Assembly (NCBI RefSeq): GCF_900128965.1
Contig: NZ_FQUL01000020.1
Location: 1-41,153 of the forward strand
From: Ferrithrix thermotolerans DSM 19514
Lineage (GTDB): Bacteria; Actinomycetota; Acidimicrobiia; Acidimicrobiales; Acidimicrobiaceae
Length of the DNA stretch: 41,153 nucleotides
Direction of reading: 5' to 3'
The position numbers and the translations under genes are program-made. The notes under the pieces are model-generated. The model searched no databases, was not told the origin of the DNA, and was given only the letters and a program-made list of their open reading frames with translations. The stretch's first letter is position 1. Every line of letters starts with the position of its first letter. Below are positions 7,957-15,780 of the stretch, one piece after another.

Positions 7957-8053
7957 AAGCAGAGACTAAGGTGACGGATCGCTTATCGGAGCCATAACGA
8001 TATTTCTTAGAGATAGAGGGATATATCCACTGTTTCGAAGGTACGATAGGTAA

Positions 8054-8827
8054 GTGAATTCATGGATATTAGGGGTCATATTAGGCCTTGCAACAACACA
8101 GCTCGCTGTGATGGCAACGACAATCTATCTGCACAGAGGTTTGGCGCACAAGTCGCTAACGATGGACAAGAGGTTAGCGTTAGTCTTTCGATTAGTTATT
8201 TGGATTACAACCGGTATCCGCCCAAGAGAGTGGGTTGCCGTTCATAGAAAACACCACGCCTTTACCGACGAGGATCCAGACCCACACTCACCATGGGTCC
8301 TAGGTTTTTGGAAGGTTCAGCTTGGAAACGTCATTTACTACAGAAGAGAGGCGAATCGTAGAGCCACGGTCGATAAGTACGCCAAGGACCTTGTGGGCGA
8401 CAAACTCGATGAGAAGCTCTTGGATCGTTCCCTCTTAGGTCTTGGCATTGGAATTGCAATCCTTTACCTCATTGGAGGGTGGGAGGTTGCTCTTGTTGGT
8501 TCCTTGGTACACGTGGTCTCTTATCTTGGAATCTCTGCCGCCGTTAATGCAATCGGCCACACGTACGGAAAGAGGCCCTATCGTAATTTGGCGACAAACA
8601 ACAACTGGCTGGCCCTGATCTCCTTTGGAGAAGGCCTTCATAACAATCACCATGCGGCACCTACGGCTGCAAGACTGTCTTTCGGTAGGCGTGAGTTTGA
8701 TCCGGCATGGGCGGTTATCAAGGTTCTGCTCAAGACCAAGCTTGCAACGGTGAGACACTCCAAGCCTGTCTTTTCTACCAAGTCGGGACAGCCTAACGCG
8801 GTGACTGAAGGGGCTACTCTCGCATAG
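8054..8827 (+). CDS. Acyl-CoA/acyl-lipid fatty acid desaturase
   Basis: This 257-residue membrane di-iron desaturase has all three histidine boxes: HRGLAH (about 27-32), HRKHH (about 64-68) and HNNHH (about 197-201), the pattern of the stearoyl-CoA (delta-9) desaturase branch. Hydrophobic pairs flank the boxes. It would introduce a double bond into a fatty acyl chain using O2 and an electron donor, adjusting membrane fluidity. It is somewhat shorter than the common length of about 300, mainly because the N-terminus before box 1 is short. The start is GTG at 8054, with a weak purine-rich site upstream. Regiospecificity and the electron donor cannot be read from the sequence. Confidence 0.9.
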   Translation: MNSWILGVILGLATTQLAVMATTIYLHRGLAHKSLTMDKRLALVFRLVIWITTGIRPREWVAVHRKHHAFTDEDPDPHSPWVLGFWKVQLGNVIYYRREANRRATVDKYAKDLVGDKLDEKLLDRSLLGLGIGIAILYLIGGWEVALVGSLVHVVSYLGISAAVNAIGHTYGKRPYRNLATNNNWLALISFGEGLHNNHHAAPTAARLSFGRREFDPAWAVIKVLLKTKLATVRHSKPVFSTKSGQPNAVTEGATLA

Positions 8828-8931
8828 CTGCTTGCTTTGGTAGAGATCCAAAGGCATTTATACAAGGTTCGCGCCTAATCAAACAGTTCGCTTGGTTTGA
8901 GCACGCCTAAATGGATTATGTCACTGATCTG

Positions 8932-8953
8932 CACCGCCACTTTGTGAGCGGTG
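8932..8953. terminator. Hairpin between convergent desaturase and thiL genes
   Basis: CACCGC (8932-8937) pairs with GCGGTG (8948-8953). Inside it CAC and GTG pair around a TTT loop with one bulged A, giving nine pairs. It lies between the two convergent stop codons (8827 and 8982), and a short TTTT run follows on the plus strand at about 8960. It fits a shared or forward-strand terminator. Confidence 0.5.
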
Positions 8954-8981
8954 TAGAACTTTTCCTAACTGACTCGATTGC

Positions 8982-9827
8982 CTAGTGCAAGTATCCTCTT
9001 TTTAGAAGAGGCTCTCCCTGTAGATCTCTAGTTGTGGGGTCTTCTACGACTTTACCTATGACGGTGGCACGGGTGCCCTCCAAGACCTCTTCTAGCATCT
9101 CTACGAGTAGTTCTCCATCCGGATGGAACAGAAGGAGTTCGTAGTCCTCACCACCGAACAAAGCGTCTTCGGCGGTTGCAGGGGAGACAAAGGGAACTCT
9201 TTCGAGCTGAAAGCCGACTCCGGATGCGTCCGCAACCCGATGTAGATCTAGCGCGAGACCGTCTGAGATATCGATAGCAGCTTTGGTGCCGAACTCAGCC
9301 GCCACACGTCCAGCTGTTACTCTCGCCTTGGGACGTAGATGTGCCAGCTCAACTTCACTGGGGTGTTCTGGTCTTTGCCCCTTCTTTGAAAGGCTTCTTA
9401 GCCCTGCTGAAGACCTTCCAGTTGGACCGGTGATAACTATTGAGTCGCCAGGCGCTGCCTTTGACCTGAGCATGGGCACAAGGTTGTTGCTCGTGCCTAC
9501 AACGCTTATTGTAACGACTATCTCCGTGGAACGAGAGATGTCTCCCCCTACAAGGTCAGCGTTGTAAGTATAACAGGCCATCTGAACTCCCTCGAGGACC
9601 TCATCGATTGGGAAGTTTTTTGGTCCGCTGACTGCGCAGAGAACGTACTTTGGGATACCCCCCATAGCGGCTATGTCAGAGAGGTTGACCACAACGGACT
9701 TGAAACCGATATCGCTGGCTCTAAAGTATGAAGTCTCGAAGTGGGTGTGCTCCACGAGCATATCACTGCAGAGCAGAAGATCTTTAGATTGGGGGACCAC
9801 CACAGCACAGTCGTCACCTATTCCCAC
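8982..9827 (-). CDS. thiL: Thiamine-monophosphate kinase (ThiL)
   Basis: ThiL phosphorylates thiamine monophosphate to thiamine diphosphate with ATP and Mg2+. The family features are clear: GIGDDCAVV at the start, a CSDMLVEHTHF strand, VNLSDIAAMGG, GGDISRS, GDSIVITGPTGRSSAG, AAIDISDGLALDLHRVA and FGGEDYELLL near the C-terminus. The coordinates start at GTG 9827, the first standard start codon in the frame. The frame is nevertheless coding for another 27 codons, up to CTG 9908. Those codons give NEEQLIRRVTDENA, which matches the conserved N-terminal helix of ThiL, and a TGA lies at 9923-9921. The true start is therefore probably a non-AUG codon, with CTG 9908 behind GAGGT the best candidate. 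The gene is divergent from pckG. Confidence 0.9.
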   Translation of the reverse strand: MGIGDDCAVVVPQSKDLLLCSDMLVEHTHFETSYFRASDIGFKSVVVNLSDIAAMGGIPKYVLCAVSGPKNFPIDEVLEGVQMACYTYNADLVGGDISRSTEIVVTISVVGTSNNLVPMLRSKAAPGDSIVITGPTGRSSAGLRSLSKKGQRPEHPSEVELAHLRPKARVTAGRVAAEFGTKAAIDISDGLALDLHRVADASGVGFQLERVPFVSPATAEDALFGGEDYELLLFHPDGELLVEMLEEVLEGTRATVIGKVVEDPTTRDLQGEPLLKRGYLH

Positions 9828-10026
9828 TTCAATATGGGGCCCTTTCTTAGCGTTTTCGTCAGTTACCCTACGGATAAGTTGTTCTTCATTCCAAGGTTGG
9901 GGGTTCAGTTTCTCGCTACCTCAGTTCCTTGTATTTGCGTTTATATATAAAATGAGTAAAACTTACCCTAGCTGTAATACGCAAGCACTTTTATAGAAAA
10001 ATCATTTGGCGTTGGAAGGATTTGAT

Positions 10027-11826
10027 ATGTCCACTGTTGTCTCCCATCCTGAGTTACAAAGATGGATCAACGAGATCTTCGATCACTGTGAAGCAAAGGA
10101 AGTTTACCTTTGTGACGGTTCACAGGAGCAGTTTGAAGAGCTTGCTGAGAAGCTGGTGGCAGCAGGGACCCTCGTAAGGCTGAACGAGGAAAGACGTCCA
10201 AACTCCTACTGGGCGCACTCGGATCCCCGAGATGTAGCTCGGGTCGAAAGCAAGACCTATATATGCTCCGAGAGGCAGGAAGACGCCGGCCCAACGAACA
10301 ACTGGCGGTCTCCCTTGGAGATGAAAGCGACTCTTACAGATCTATATAAAGGTTCAATGAGAGGACGGACTATGTATGTGATTCCGTTCTCAATGGGTCC
10401 TTTGGGCTCAGAGTTCTCAATTATTGGCGTTGAAATAACGGATTCTGCTTACGTTGTCCTAAACATGATGTATATGACCGAGGTTGGTAGAACTGTTCTT
10501 GAGCGTCTTGGGGACGACGGTAACTTTGTCAAGTGTCTTCACAGTGTGGGGGCACCCATAGATGACGAGGAAAGCGAAGATGTTCCTTGGCCGTGTAACC
10601 CTGAAAATACATACATTGCTCACTTTCCAGAGACCGAAGAGATCTGGTCGTTTGGATCGGGCTACGGTGGAAATGCGCTGCTTGGAAAGAAATGTCTAGC
10701 TCTTCGAATCGCAACTGCGGTGGCTCGACGGGAAGGATGGCTAGCAGAGCACATGCTGATACTGAAACTAACGGATCCCTCTGGGCGTGTCCACTATGTG
10801 GCCGGAGCTTTCCCTTCCGCCTGTGGCAAGACAAATCTCGCCATGTTAGTACCGACCCTGAAAGGATGGAAAGCGGAGACCATAGGAGATGATATAGCCT
10901 GGATGCGCTTTGGATCCGATGGACGGCTCTATGCGGTGAACCCAGAGAAGGGCTTTTTTGGGGTGGCGCCAGGTACATCTTCTAAAAGTAACCCCGTTGC
11001 TATGGAGACGATAAAGCACTCTACTATCTTCACCAATACTGCACTGACTGAGGACTTAGATGTATGGTGGGAGGGAATCGAGCAAGAGCCCGGAAAGTTG
11101 ACGGACTGGCAAGGGAAACCCTGGGACCCTTCTGTGGGTTCACCTGCGGCGCACCCAAACGCCCGTTTTACTGTACCAGCCTCTAACTCTCCGACCATCG
11201 CACCTGAGTGGCAAGATCCAAATGGTGTACCGATATCAGCGATAATGTTCGGTGGGAGAAGGTCCTCCCTAGTCCCTCTTGTAACGGAGTCGTTCAGCTT
11301 TGATCACGGAGTCTTTATGGGCGCAACGATGGCGTCGGAGACCACGGCTGCAGCTGAAGGCAAGGTTGGCAAGCTGCGCAGGGATCCTTTTGCGATGCTG
11401 CCTTTCTGCGGTTATCATATGGCCGACTACTTTGCGCACTGGCTGGCTATGGGTGAGTCGGGAGATGATTCAAAGTTACCTAAGATCTTCCTGGTCAACT
11501 GGTTCCGTCGGGACGCTGATGGACGGTTTTTATGGCCAGGCTATGGCGAGAACTCCAGGGTCCTGAAGTGGATGATCGAAAGGGTTGAGGGTAAGGTGGA
11601 TGCTCTTTCTACTCCTCTTGGTCTAGTTCCAAAGCCTGAGGATCTTGACCTTGAAGGTCTTAATCTCGAGCCAGAGCGCCTAACTCAGCTATTTGACGTT
11701 AATGAATCTGAGCTTATCGAAGAGGTTGTATCTATCGAGGAGCACTTTAACTCTTTTGGTCCTAAGTTGCCCAAGAGGCTTTGGGATCACCTTGAGCGGT
11801 TGAGATCGACGATCAGGAACAACTAG
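10027..11826 (+). CDS. pckG: Phosphoenolpyruvate carboxykinase (GTP)
   Basis: This enzyme interconverts oxaloacetate and PEP with GTP/GDP, the entry step of gluconeogenesis. At 599 residues it has the normal length of the GTP family. Motifs include [22 protein letters not shown], the PEPCK-type P-loop [13 protein letters not shown] (about 265-277) with the reactive cysteine characteristic of GTP enzymes, [11 protein letters not shown]-like sequence ([11 protein letters not shown]) and [13 protein letters not shown] chose ATG 10027 rather than the upstream in-frame TTG because GGAAGGA (10015-10021) lies ideally six bases in front of it. The gene stands alone, divergent from thiL. AT-rich sequence at about 9931-9955 (TATATAAAAT) may hold its promoter. 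Confidence 0.96.
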   Translation: MSTVVSHPELQRWINEIFDHCEAKEVYLCDGSQEQFEELAEKLVAAGTLVRLNEERRPNSYWAHSDPRDVARVESKTYICSERQEDAGPTNNWRSPLEMKATLTDLYKGSMRGRTMYVIPFSMGPLGSEFSIIGVEITDSAYVVLNMMYMTEVGRTVLERLGDDGNFVKCLHSVGAPIDDEESEDVPWPCNPENTYIAHFPETEEIWSFGSGYGGNALLGKKCLALRIATAVARREGWLAEHMLILKLTDPSGRVHYVAGAFPSACGKTNLAMLVPTLKGWKAETIGDDIAWMRFGSDGRLYAVNPEKGFFGVAPGTSSKSNPVAMETIKHSTIFTNTALTEDLDVWWEGIEQEPGKLTDWQGKPWDPSVGSPAAHPNARFTVPASNSPTIAPEWQDPNGVPISAIMFGGRRSSLVPLVTESFSFDHGVFMGATMASETTAAAEGKVGKLRRDPFAMLPFCGYHMADYFAHWLAMGESGDDSKLPKIFLVNWFRRDADGRFLWPGYGENSRVLKWMIERVEGKVDALSTPLGLVPKPEDLDLEGLNLEPERLTQLFDVNESELIEEVVSIEEHFNSFGPKLPKRLWDHLERLRSTIRNN

Positions 11827-12321
11827 CTACTAAGCGAGCAATCCCTAACAAGGTTCACAGACCGATGGTGTTCGTCGGAGGGGTGCGCACTTCTTACGCT
11901 AGCTAAAAAAGTCACGATGCTACCTAAGCGGGTGATTAGTATCGCATTTTGAGGCCACTTGGTAGTTGCGGTGCTAAGTGGGGTAGCGGCTTGGTTTCTT
12001 GTTCGAGGGTCGTGTGTGAGGTGTTATGTGTCTTTGGAACACAGGTAATGCCAATCTGCCAATAGGTATGGCGTTGTTATGAACTTTTCGCAGGTTTCGC
12101 TAAGAGGAGTATGTAAGCGTACTCGTGTTTTGTTGACCCTTGAACTTCATACCTATAGAGGTGGCATGTGGATCTAACTCAAAGGCTTGGAGCCTTGTTG
12201 TCCGTTCGATTAGGGTCTTAAAACTTCTTGTGGGTGCCACCAAGCGTTAGCGTCTAAATCTTAGAGGTAACGCTGACCGGCGAGGTTGTCTCCAGCTAAA
12301 GTTGCATATCAATCGCTGTGA
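11827..12321. other. Intergenic region between convergent pckG and hemH
   Basis: These 495 bases have no supported gene on either strand. They contain a strong two-part hairpin (12243-12274, listed separately) and a smaller perfect one, AAGGCT-TGG-AGCCTT (12182-12196). A weaker six-pair repeat, CCACTT/AAGTGG, lies at 11955-11981. Convergent transcription from both sides makes termination the simplest role. I saw no tRNA or known riboswitch. Confidence 0.5.
12243..12274 (-). terminator. Strong hairpin downstream of hemH
   Basis: AGCGTTA (12243-12249) pairs with TAACGCT (12268-12274). Inside, TCTAA (12253-12257) pairs with TTAGA (12261-12265) around an ATC loop, with a small internal loop between the two stems. 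That makes about 12-13 pairs, starting 48 bases past the hemH stop. No U-tract follows on either strand. Confidence 0.5.
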
Positions 12322-13353
12322 CTACTCGGAGAACAAACAGCAGTGCTCCTCGCAGAAGTCAGGCAAGGCCGCACCCACGGCTAGGCGTGTGCCGTGATCT
12401 GCGAGTCTCTCCTCGATGAGGTCGGCGACCATAGAGATAAAAAGCGAAGAATTAGAGGCAGTGGGGACTCGGTACATATTTACGCCAGCCGTCTCTGCGC
12501 GTTCCTTAGCGAGGGTGTCGAGGTCGTATCGAACCTCTTGATGATCGGAGATAAACCCGATCGGCACTACCACTACTTCACTGAAACCTTCGCTGGCGAG
12601 TTCATCGATCTTGTCTCCAACGTCTGGCTCGAGCCAAGGCTGGGAGGGCGGACCGCTTCTGGATTGAAATGCGTGATCGACACGGTATGTGTTACCTAGG
12701 GCCTGTTCGAGTTCCTTTTTTAGATAGGAGTTTACGAACCTTAGCTGGCTTTCGTAGTCGCAAGCAGAGGCCATCGCTAAAGGTATCGAGTGTGCGGTAG
12801 TTACGAAAGCGGTAGTAGATGGTCTAGGAGATCCTGCTGATCGAAAGGTCATAACGGTCAACTCGACAAGCGAATTCAGAAACTTGGGGTGGTTGTAGAA
12901 TCCACGAACTTTGTGAAGGACGATAGAACCAGTGTCGGCGTTAGCCTCGATAGAGCGCGCGATATCCATGCGATACTGCCGACAGGAGGAGTACGAGGAG
13001 TACGCTGAGGTGACGAAGACGAGTGCTTTTTTTACTCCATCTGTAATCATTTGACCGACAGTGTGCTCCACATAGGGGTGCCAGTTCCTGTTGCCGAAAT
13101 ATATAGGAAGCGCCAGATCTCTGCTCTTTAGCTCCTCCCTAACCGCCTCGATCATCGCACGGTTTTGCTCATTTATGGAAGAGACTCCGTCGAACAGGTA
13201 GTACTGATGGGCAACTAATTCTAAGCGCTCTCTGGGTATGTTGCGCCCACGAGTAACGTTTTGCAGAAATGGAACTACGTCCTCTTTCGACTCCGGTCCA
13301 CCGAATGAGAGCCAGAGTACGGCGTCGTAAGCGTCCTCTCCCCTGAGAGACAT
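12322..13353 (-). CDS. hemH: Ferrochelatase, actinobacterial coproporphyrin type with [2Fe-2S] ligands
   Basis: The 343-residue protein inserts Fe2+ into a porphyrin in haem synthesis. In actinobacteria the substrate is coproporphyrin III and the enzyme is also called CpfC. The catalytic His188 (TTAHSIP) and Glu273 (SDHQEVRYDLDT) are present, with LSFGGPES at the N-terminus. Four cysteines fit the known actinobacterial [2Fe-2S] cluster: Cys124 in SSYSSCRQY and Cys334, Cys338 and Cys339 in the C-terminal tail (DFCEEHCC). The gene starts six bases after rpmB on the same strand, so the two are probably cotranscribed. Haem made here would be needed by the cytochrome bd genes elsewhere in the window. 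The cluster assignment is by homology. Confidence 0.93.
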   Translation of the reverse strand: MSLRGEDAYDAVLWLSFGGPESKEDVVPFLQNVTRGRNIPRERLELVAHQYYLFDGVSSINEQNRAMIEAVREELKSRDLALPIYFGNRNWHPYVEHTVGQMITDGVKKALVFVTSAYSSYSSCRQYRMDIARSIEANADTGSIVLHKVRGFYNHPKFLNSLVELTVMTFRSAGSPRPSTTAFVTTAHSIPLAMASACDYESQLRFVNSYLKKELEQALGNTYRVDHAFQSRSGPPSQPWLEPDVGDKIDELASEGFSEVVVVPIGFISDHQEVRYDLDTLAKERAETAGVNMYRVPTASNSSLFISMVADLIEERLADHGTRLAVGAALPDFCEEHCCLFSE

Positions 13354-13359
13354 CGTCTT

Positions 13360-13548
13360 TTAGGCTTTGCTCACTTTGCCAGCACGAATGCAAGAGGTGC
13401 ACACCGAAATGCGCTTTGGAGCGCCACCAACGACGGCTCTAACCCTTTGAATGTTGGGGTTGAACCTCTTTTTATTCCTTCTGTGAGAGTGTGATAGACT
13501 CATGCCAAAATACGGTTTCTTCCCGCAAAGTTCACATACTGCTGCCAC
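13360..13548 (-). CDS. rpmB: 50S ribosomal protein L28
   Basis: This is a 62-residue protein of normal L28 length. It contains CELCGKKPYFGMSLSHSHRR, NPNIQRVRAVVGG and SVCTSCIRAGKV. The two CxxC pairs make it the zinc-binding (C+) form. It binds 23S rRNA in the large subunit. The ATG at 13548 follows a good purine-rich site (GAGGAGATAAA on the coding strand). It precedes hemH by six bases. In many actinobacteria rpmB lies beside the fakA-like and recG genes, as here, though transcribed divergently from them in this window. Confidence 0.95.
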   Translation of the reverse strand: MAAVCELCGKKPYFGMSLSHSHRRNKKRFNPNIQRVRAVVGGAPKRISVCTSCIRAGKVSKA

Positions 13549-13971
13549 TTTATCTCCTCAACTGTCGCACACGGAAGACCTATTCTACACGCTCCGCCGA
13601 GCTCTCTTGGACAGTTATCGATAATTTGACGTCATCCAAAGATGCAACGGATATTGAGGACTCTTGGGTGATGTCGGCTGGTGCTCATCGCACATATAAA
13701 GGCGACTATCTCGTGCTTTATGTTGTCGAGCCGTTGGGTGTAATCCTATGGAGCATTTAGAGGTACGAGGGGCATAAGGGCTTGGTAGCTCATTAGCGGC
13801 ATAACGCCCTCGTTTTGATGAGGACTCATAGACGGGTAAGATCACGTTGACCTGCAACGATTCCGAGGCAAGCTAAGGGGACCGACGATCTCAGTTTTTG
13901 GAGAAGACAGCGATCTAAAAAAACCATGTCACTTATTGTTGTCATGTGATGTGAGAAATTAGTTGTTGTGA
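13549..13971. other. Divergent intergenic region rpmB / fakA-like
   Basis: This 423-base spacer between divergent genes must hold both promoters. I could not identify clear boxes. An imperfect repeat (CGAGGG near 13768 against CCCTCG near 13808) is too weak to call. The open frame at 13491-13760 is low-complexity in codon use and overlaps rpmB, so I reject it. No RNA gene was recognised. Confidence 0.4.
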
Positions 13972-15756
13972 GTGAAGGGGTATCGGGATTTATTAGTTCA
14001 CTATCGGGCTTTGTGCACTACTATTTGTGCAGTGAATGAAAGAAACTTCGACGAGATGAACGCCATAAAGAGAAGCTTCTTCAAGCTCGAAGAGCTGTTA
14101 GAGGCAAACTACAAGAGGCTCAATCGTCTCAACGTGTTTCCTGTTCCTGACGGCGACACAGGCACCAACATGTTGCTTACGGTAAGGTCGGTGAACGAGG
14201 CTCTAAAGAAGGTTCAAGGACAGGCAGAAGAGGCAGCAGTCCTGGCCAAGACGATCTCAAAGGCTGCGCTTCTAGGTGCGCGTGGCAACTCTGGCGTCAT
14301 CCTCTCGCAGATCATTCAAGGGTTCGTGTCCCATCTCTCATCCTCTATAGAGCGGGTAAAAGATCCCACTGAGCTAGTGAGTGCATGGGCAGAGGCACTG
14401 CAAAAAGCCGCTGACGAAGCCCGTGCAGCTGTACTAAAGCCCATGGAAGGCACCATCTTGACGGTGGCCTCCAGTGCAGCTAAGCAGGCGGTTATAGTCT
14501 CTAAAAGTGCAGGGGCAGATCTAGAGCTGGTGATCAGGGAGTCTCTTGAAAGAGCCCGAAAGACCCTGGCTGAGACACCCAACATGTTAGAGCAGCTAAA
14601 GAAGGCGAACGTAGTGGACTCCGGTGGTGCGGGGTTCGTGCATGTTCTAGAGGCGCTTTACATGGGGTTTTTGGGTAAGGATCTCCCAGACTCCTTGAGA
14701 AGCCACCCTTGGCTCGAAGAAGACGGTGAAGGCGATGCTCATATCTCTGACGAAGTTACATACGTGGACCCAAGCAGCTCGAGTAGAGGACCGAGGTATG
14801 AGGTGATGTTTCTCCTCGAGGCTGACTCCGAAGGTGTTGAAGAGATGAAGAGGAGGTGGGCGGAGATAGGGGACTCAATCGTGGTAGTGGGGTCAGATGG
14901 AGTTTATAACTGCCATATCCACTGTGACGATATTGGAGCGTCGATCGAAAGCGGAATCAGAGTGGGAAGCATTAGCGGAATCAGGGTGTCGGATCTATAC
15001 GAGCTGATCGGCGAGCACGCAATGGAGGTGTTGTCAGATACAGCGACAGAATCGACCGATAACCACGTTCACTCGAGCGTTGAAGCTGGGGATACTGTAT
15101 CGGCTATGGTTGCGGTGGTCAATGGGAGTGGTCTTGCGGAGACTTTGCGCTCTGTTGGGGTAGATGTTCTTGTCGATGGTGGTGAGTCGATGAACCCTTC
15201 TACGGAGGAGCTTCTAAGAGCTATCTCCGAGGCAAGGGGTAGATCGGTGGTTATCTTTCCCAACAGTAAAAATGTGGTTGCAGCGGCGAACCTAGCGAAA
15301 GACCTCTCCCCTAAGGATGTGGAGGTCATCCCTACTAGCTCCGTGCTACAGGCCTTCTCCCTGGCTTTGGACTTTAATCCCGAAAAGACAGCCCAGGAGA
15401 ACGCAGCAGTTCTCAAAGAAAAGATCGACGAGGTTCGCTTCGGCGAAATTGCCTATGCTTCAAGATCAGGTGTTGTCTCCTCTCAGGATGTAAGGTTTGA
15501 AGTTGGCGAGGTTATCGGGATATACCGTTCCAAGGTAGAGGTCGCCAGCCATGACTTAGCGGCAGCGACCCTTGCTCTCTGCGAGGTGATGCTGTGCGAA
15601 GGCGATGAATTGGTCACATTGGTCTATGGGTCTCAGGTTCAAAGAGATGAGGCTGAAAAGATTCAGTCGGAGCTAAGCAGGGCATTTCCCAGTCTCTGCG
15701 TGGATCTTTTGTACGGAGGTCAGCCACACTATCCCTTTTTGATCTCCATTGAGTAA
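13972..15756 (+). CDS. DAK2/DegV-fused fatty acid kinase-like protein (FakA/YloV family)
   Basis: At 594 residues this has the two-part layout of FakA/YloV. An N-terminal DhaL-type ATP-binding domain has NVFPVPDGDTGTNM (Asp60 and Asp62 for Mg2+ binding), GARGNSGVILSQI and DSGGAGFVHVLEAL. It is followed by a middle and a C-terminal domain with GDxxxVVGSDG-like and IYRSKVE segments. FakA phosphorylates fatty acids bound to a FakB carrier, feeding acyl phosphate to PlsX/PlsY. No fakB is seen here, but plsX and acpP lie downstream in the same block. The start is uncertain. GTG 13972 is the longest frame, but family members usually start near MNAIKRSFFKLEELL, which corresponds to ATG 14056. Neither has a strong ribosome binding site. 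Confidence 0.85.
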   Translation: MKGYRDLLVHYRALCTTICAVNERNFDEMNAIKRSFFKLEELLEANYKRLNRLNVFPVPDGDTGTNMLLTVRSVNEALKKVQGQAEEAAVLAKTISKAALLGARGNSGVILSQIIQGFVSHLSSSIERVKDPTELVSAWAEALQKAADEARAAVLKPMEGTILTVASSAAKQAVIVSKSAGADLELVIRESLERARKTLAETPNMLEQLKKANVVDSGGAGFVHVLEALYMGFLGKDLPDSLRSHPWLEEDGEGDAHISDEVTYVDPSSSSRGPRYEVMFLLEADSEGVEEMKRRWAEIGDSIVVVGSDGVYNCHIHCDDIGASIESGIRVGSISGIRVSDLYELIGEHAMEVLSDTATESTDNHVHSSVEAGDTVSAMVAVVNGSGLAETLRSVGVDVLVDGGESMNPSTEELLRAISEARGRSVVIFPNSKNVVAAANLAKDLSPKDVEVIPTSSVLQAFSLALDFNPEKTAQENAAVLKEKIDEVRFGEIAYASRSGVVSSQDVRFEVGEVIGIYRSKVEVASHDLAAATLALCEVMLCEGDELVTLVYGSQVQRDEAEKIQSELSRAFPSLCVDLLYGGQPHYPFLISIE

Positions 15757-15780
15757 CACCTTGAGCCTATACTGGAACAT

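Noticed and set aside
8019-8028. GGATATATCC palindrome upstream of the desaturase
   Set aside because: Ten bases of AT-rich self-complementary sequence are expected by chance in a window of this size, with no second site or promoter boxes to support an operator.
10529-10978. 149-residue minus-strand frame inside pckG
   Set aside because: Antisense shadow of the PEPCK catalytic region, with no start signal.
13491-13760. 89-residue plus-strand frame between rpmB and the fakA-like gene
   Set aside because: Overlaps rpmB in antisense, has no recognisable family and ends without any conserved context.
13768-13815. Possible terminator-like repeat CGAGGG...CCCTCG
   Set aside because: Only six pairs hold before the arms diverge, and the loop is long. 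Not strong enough to call.
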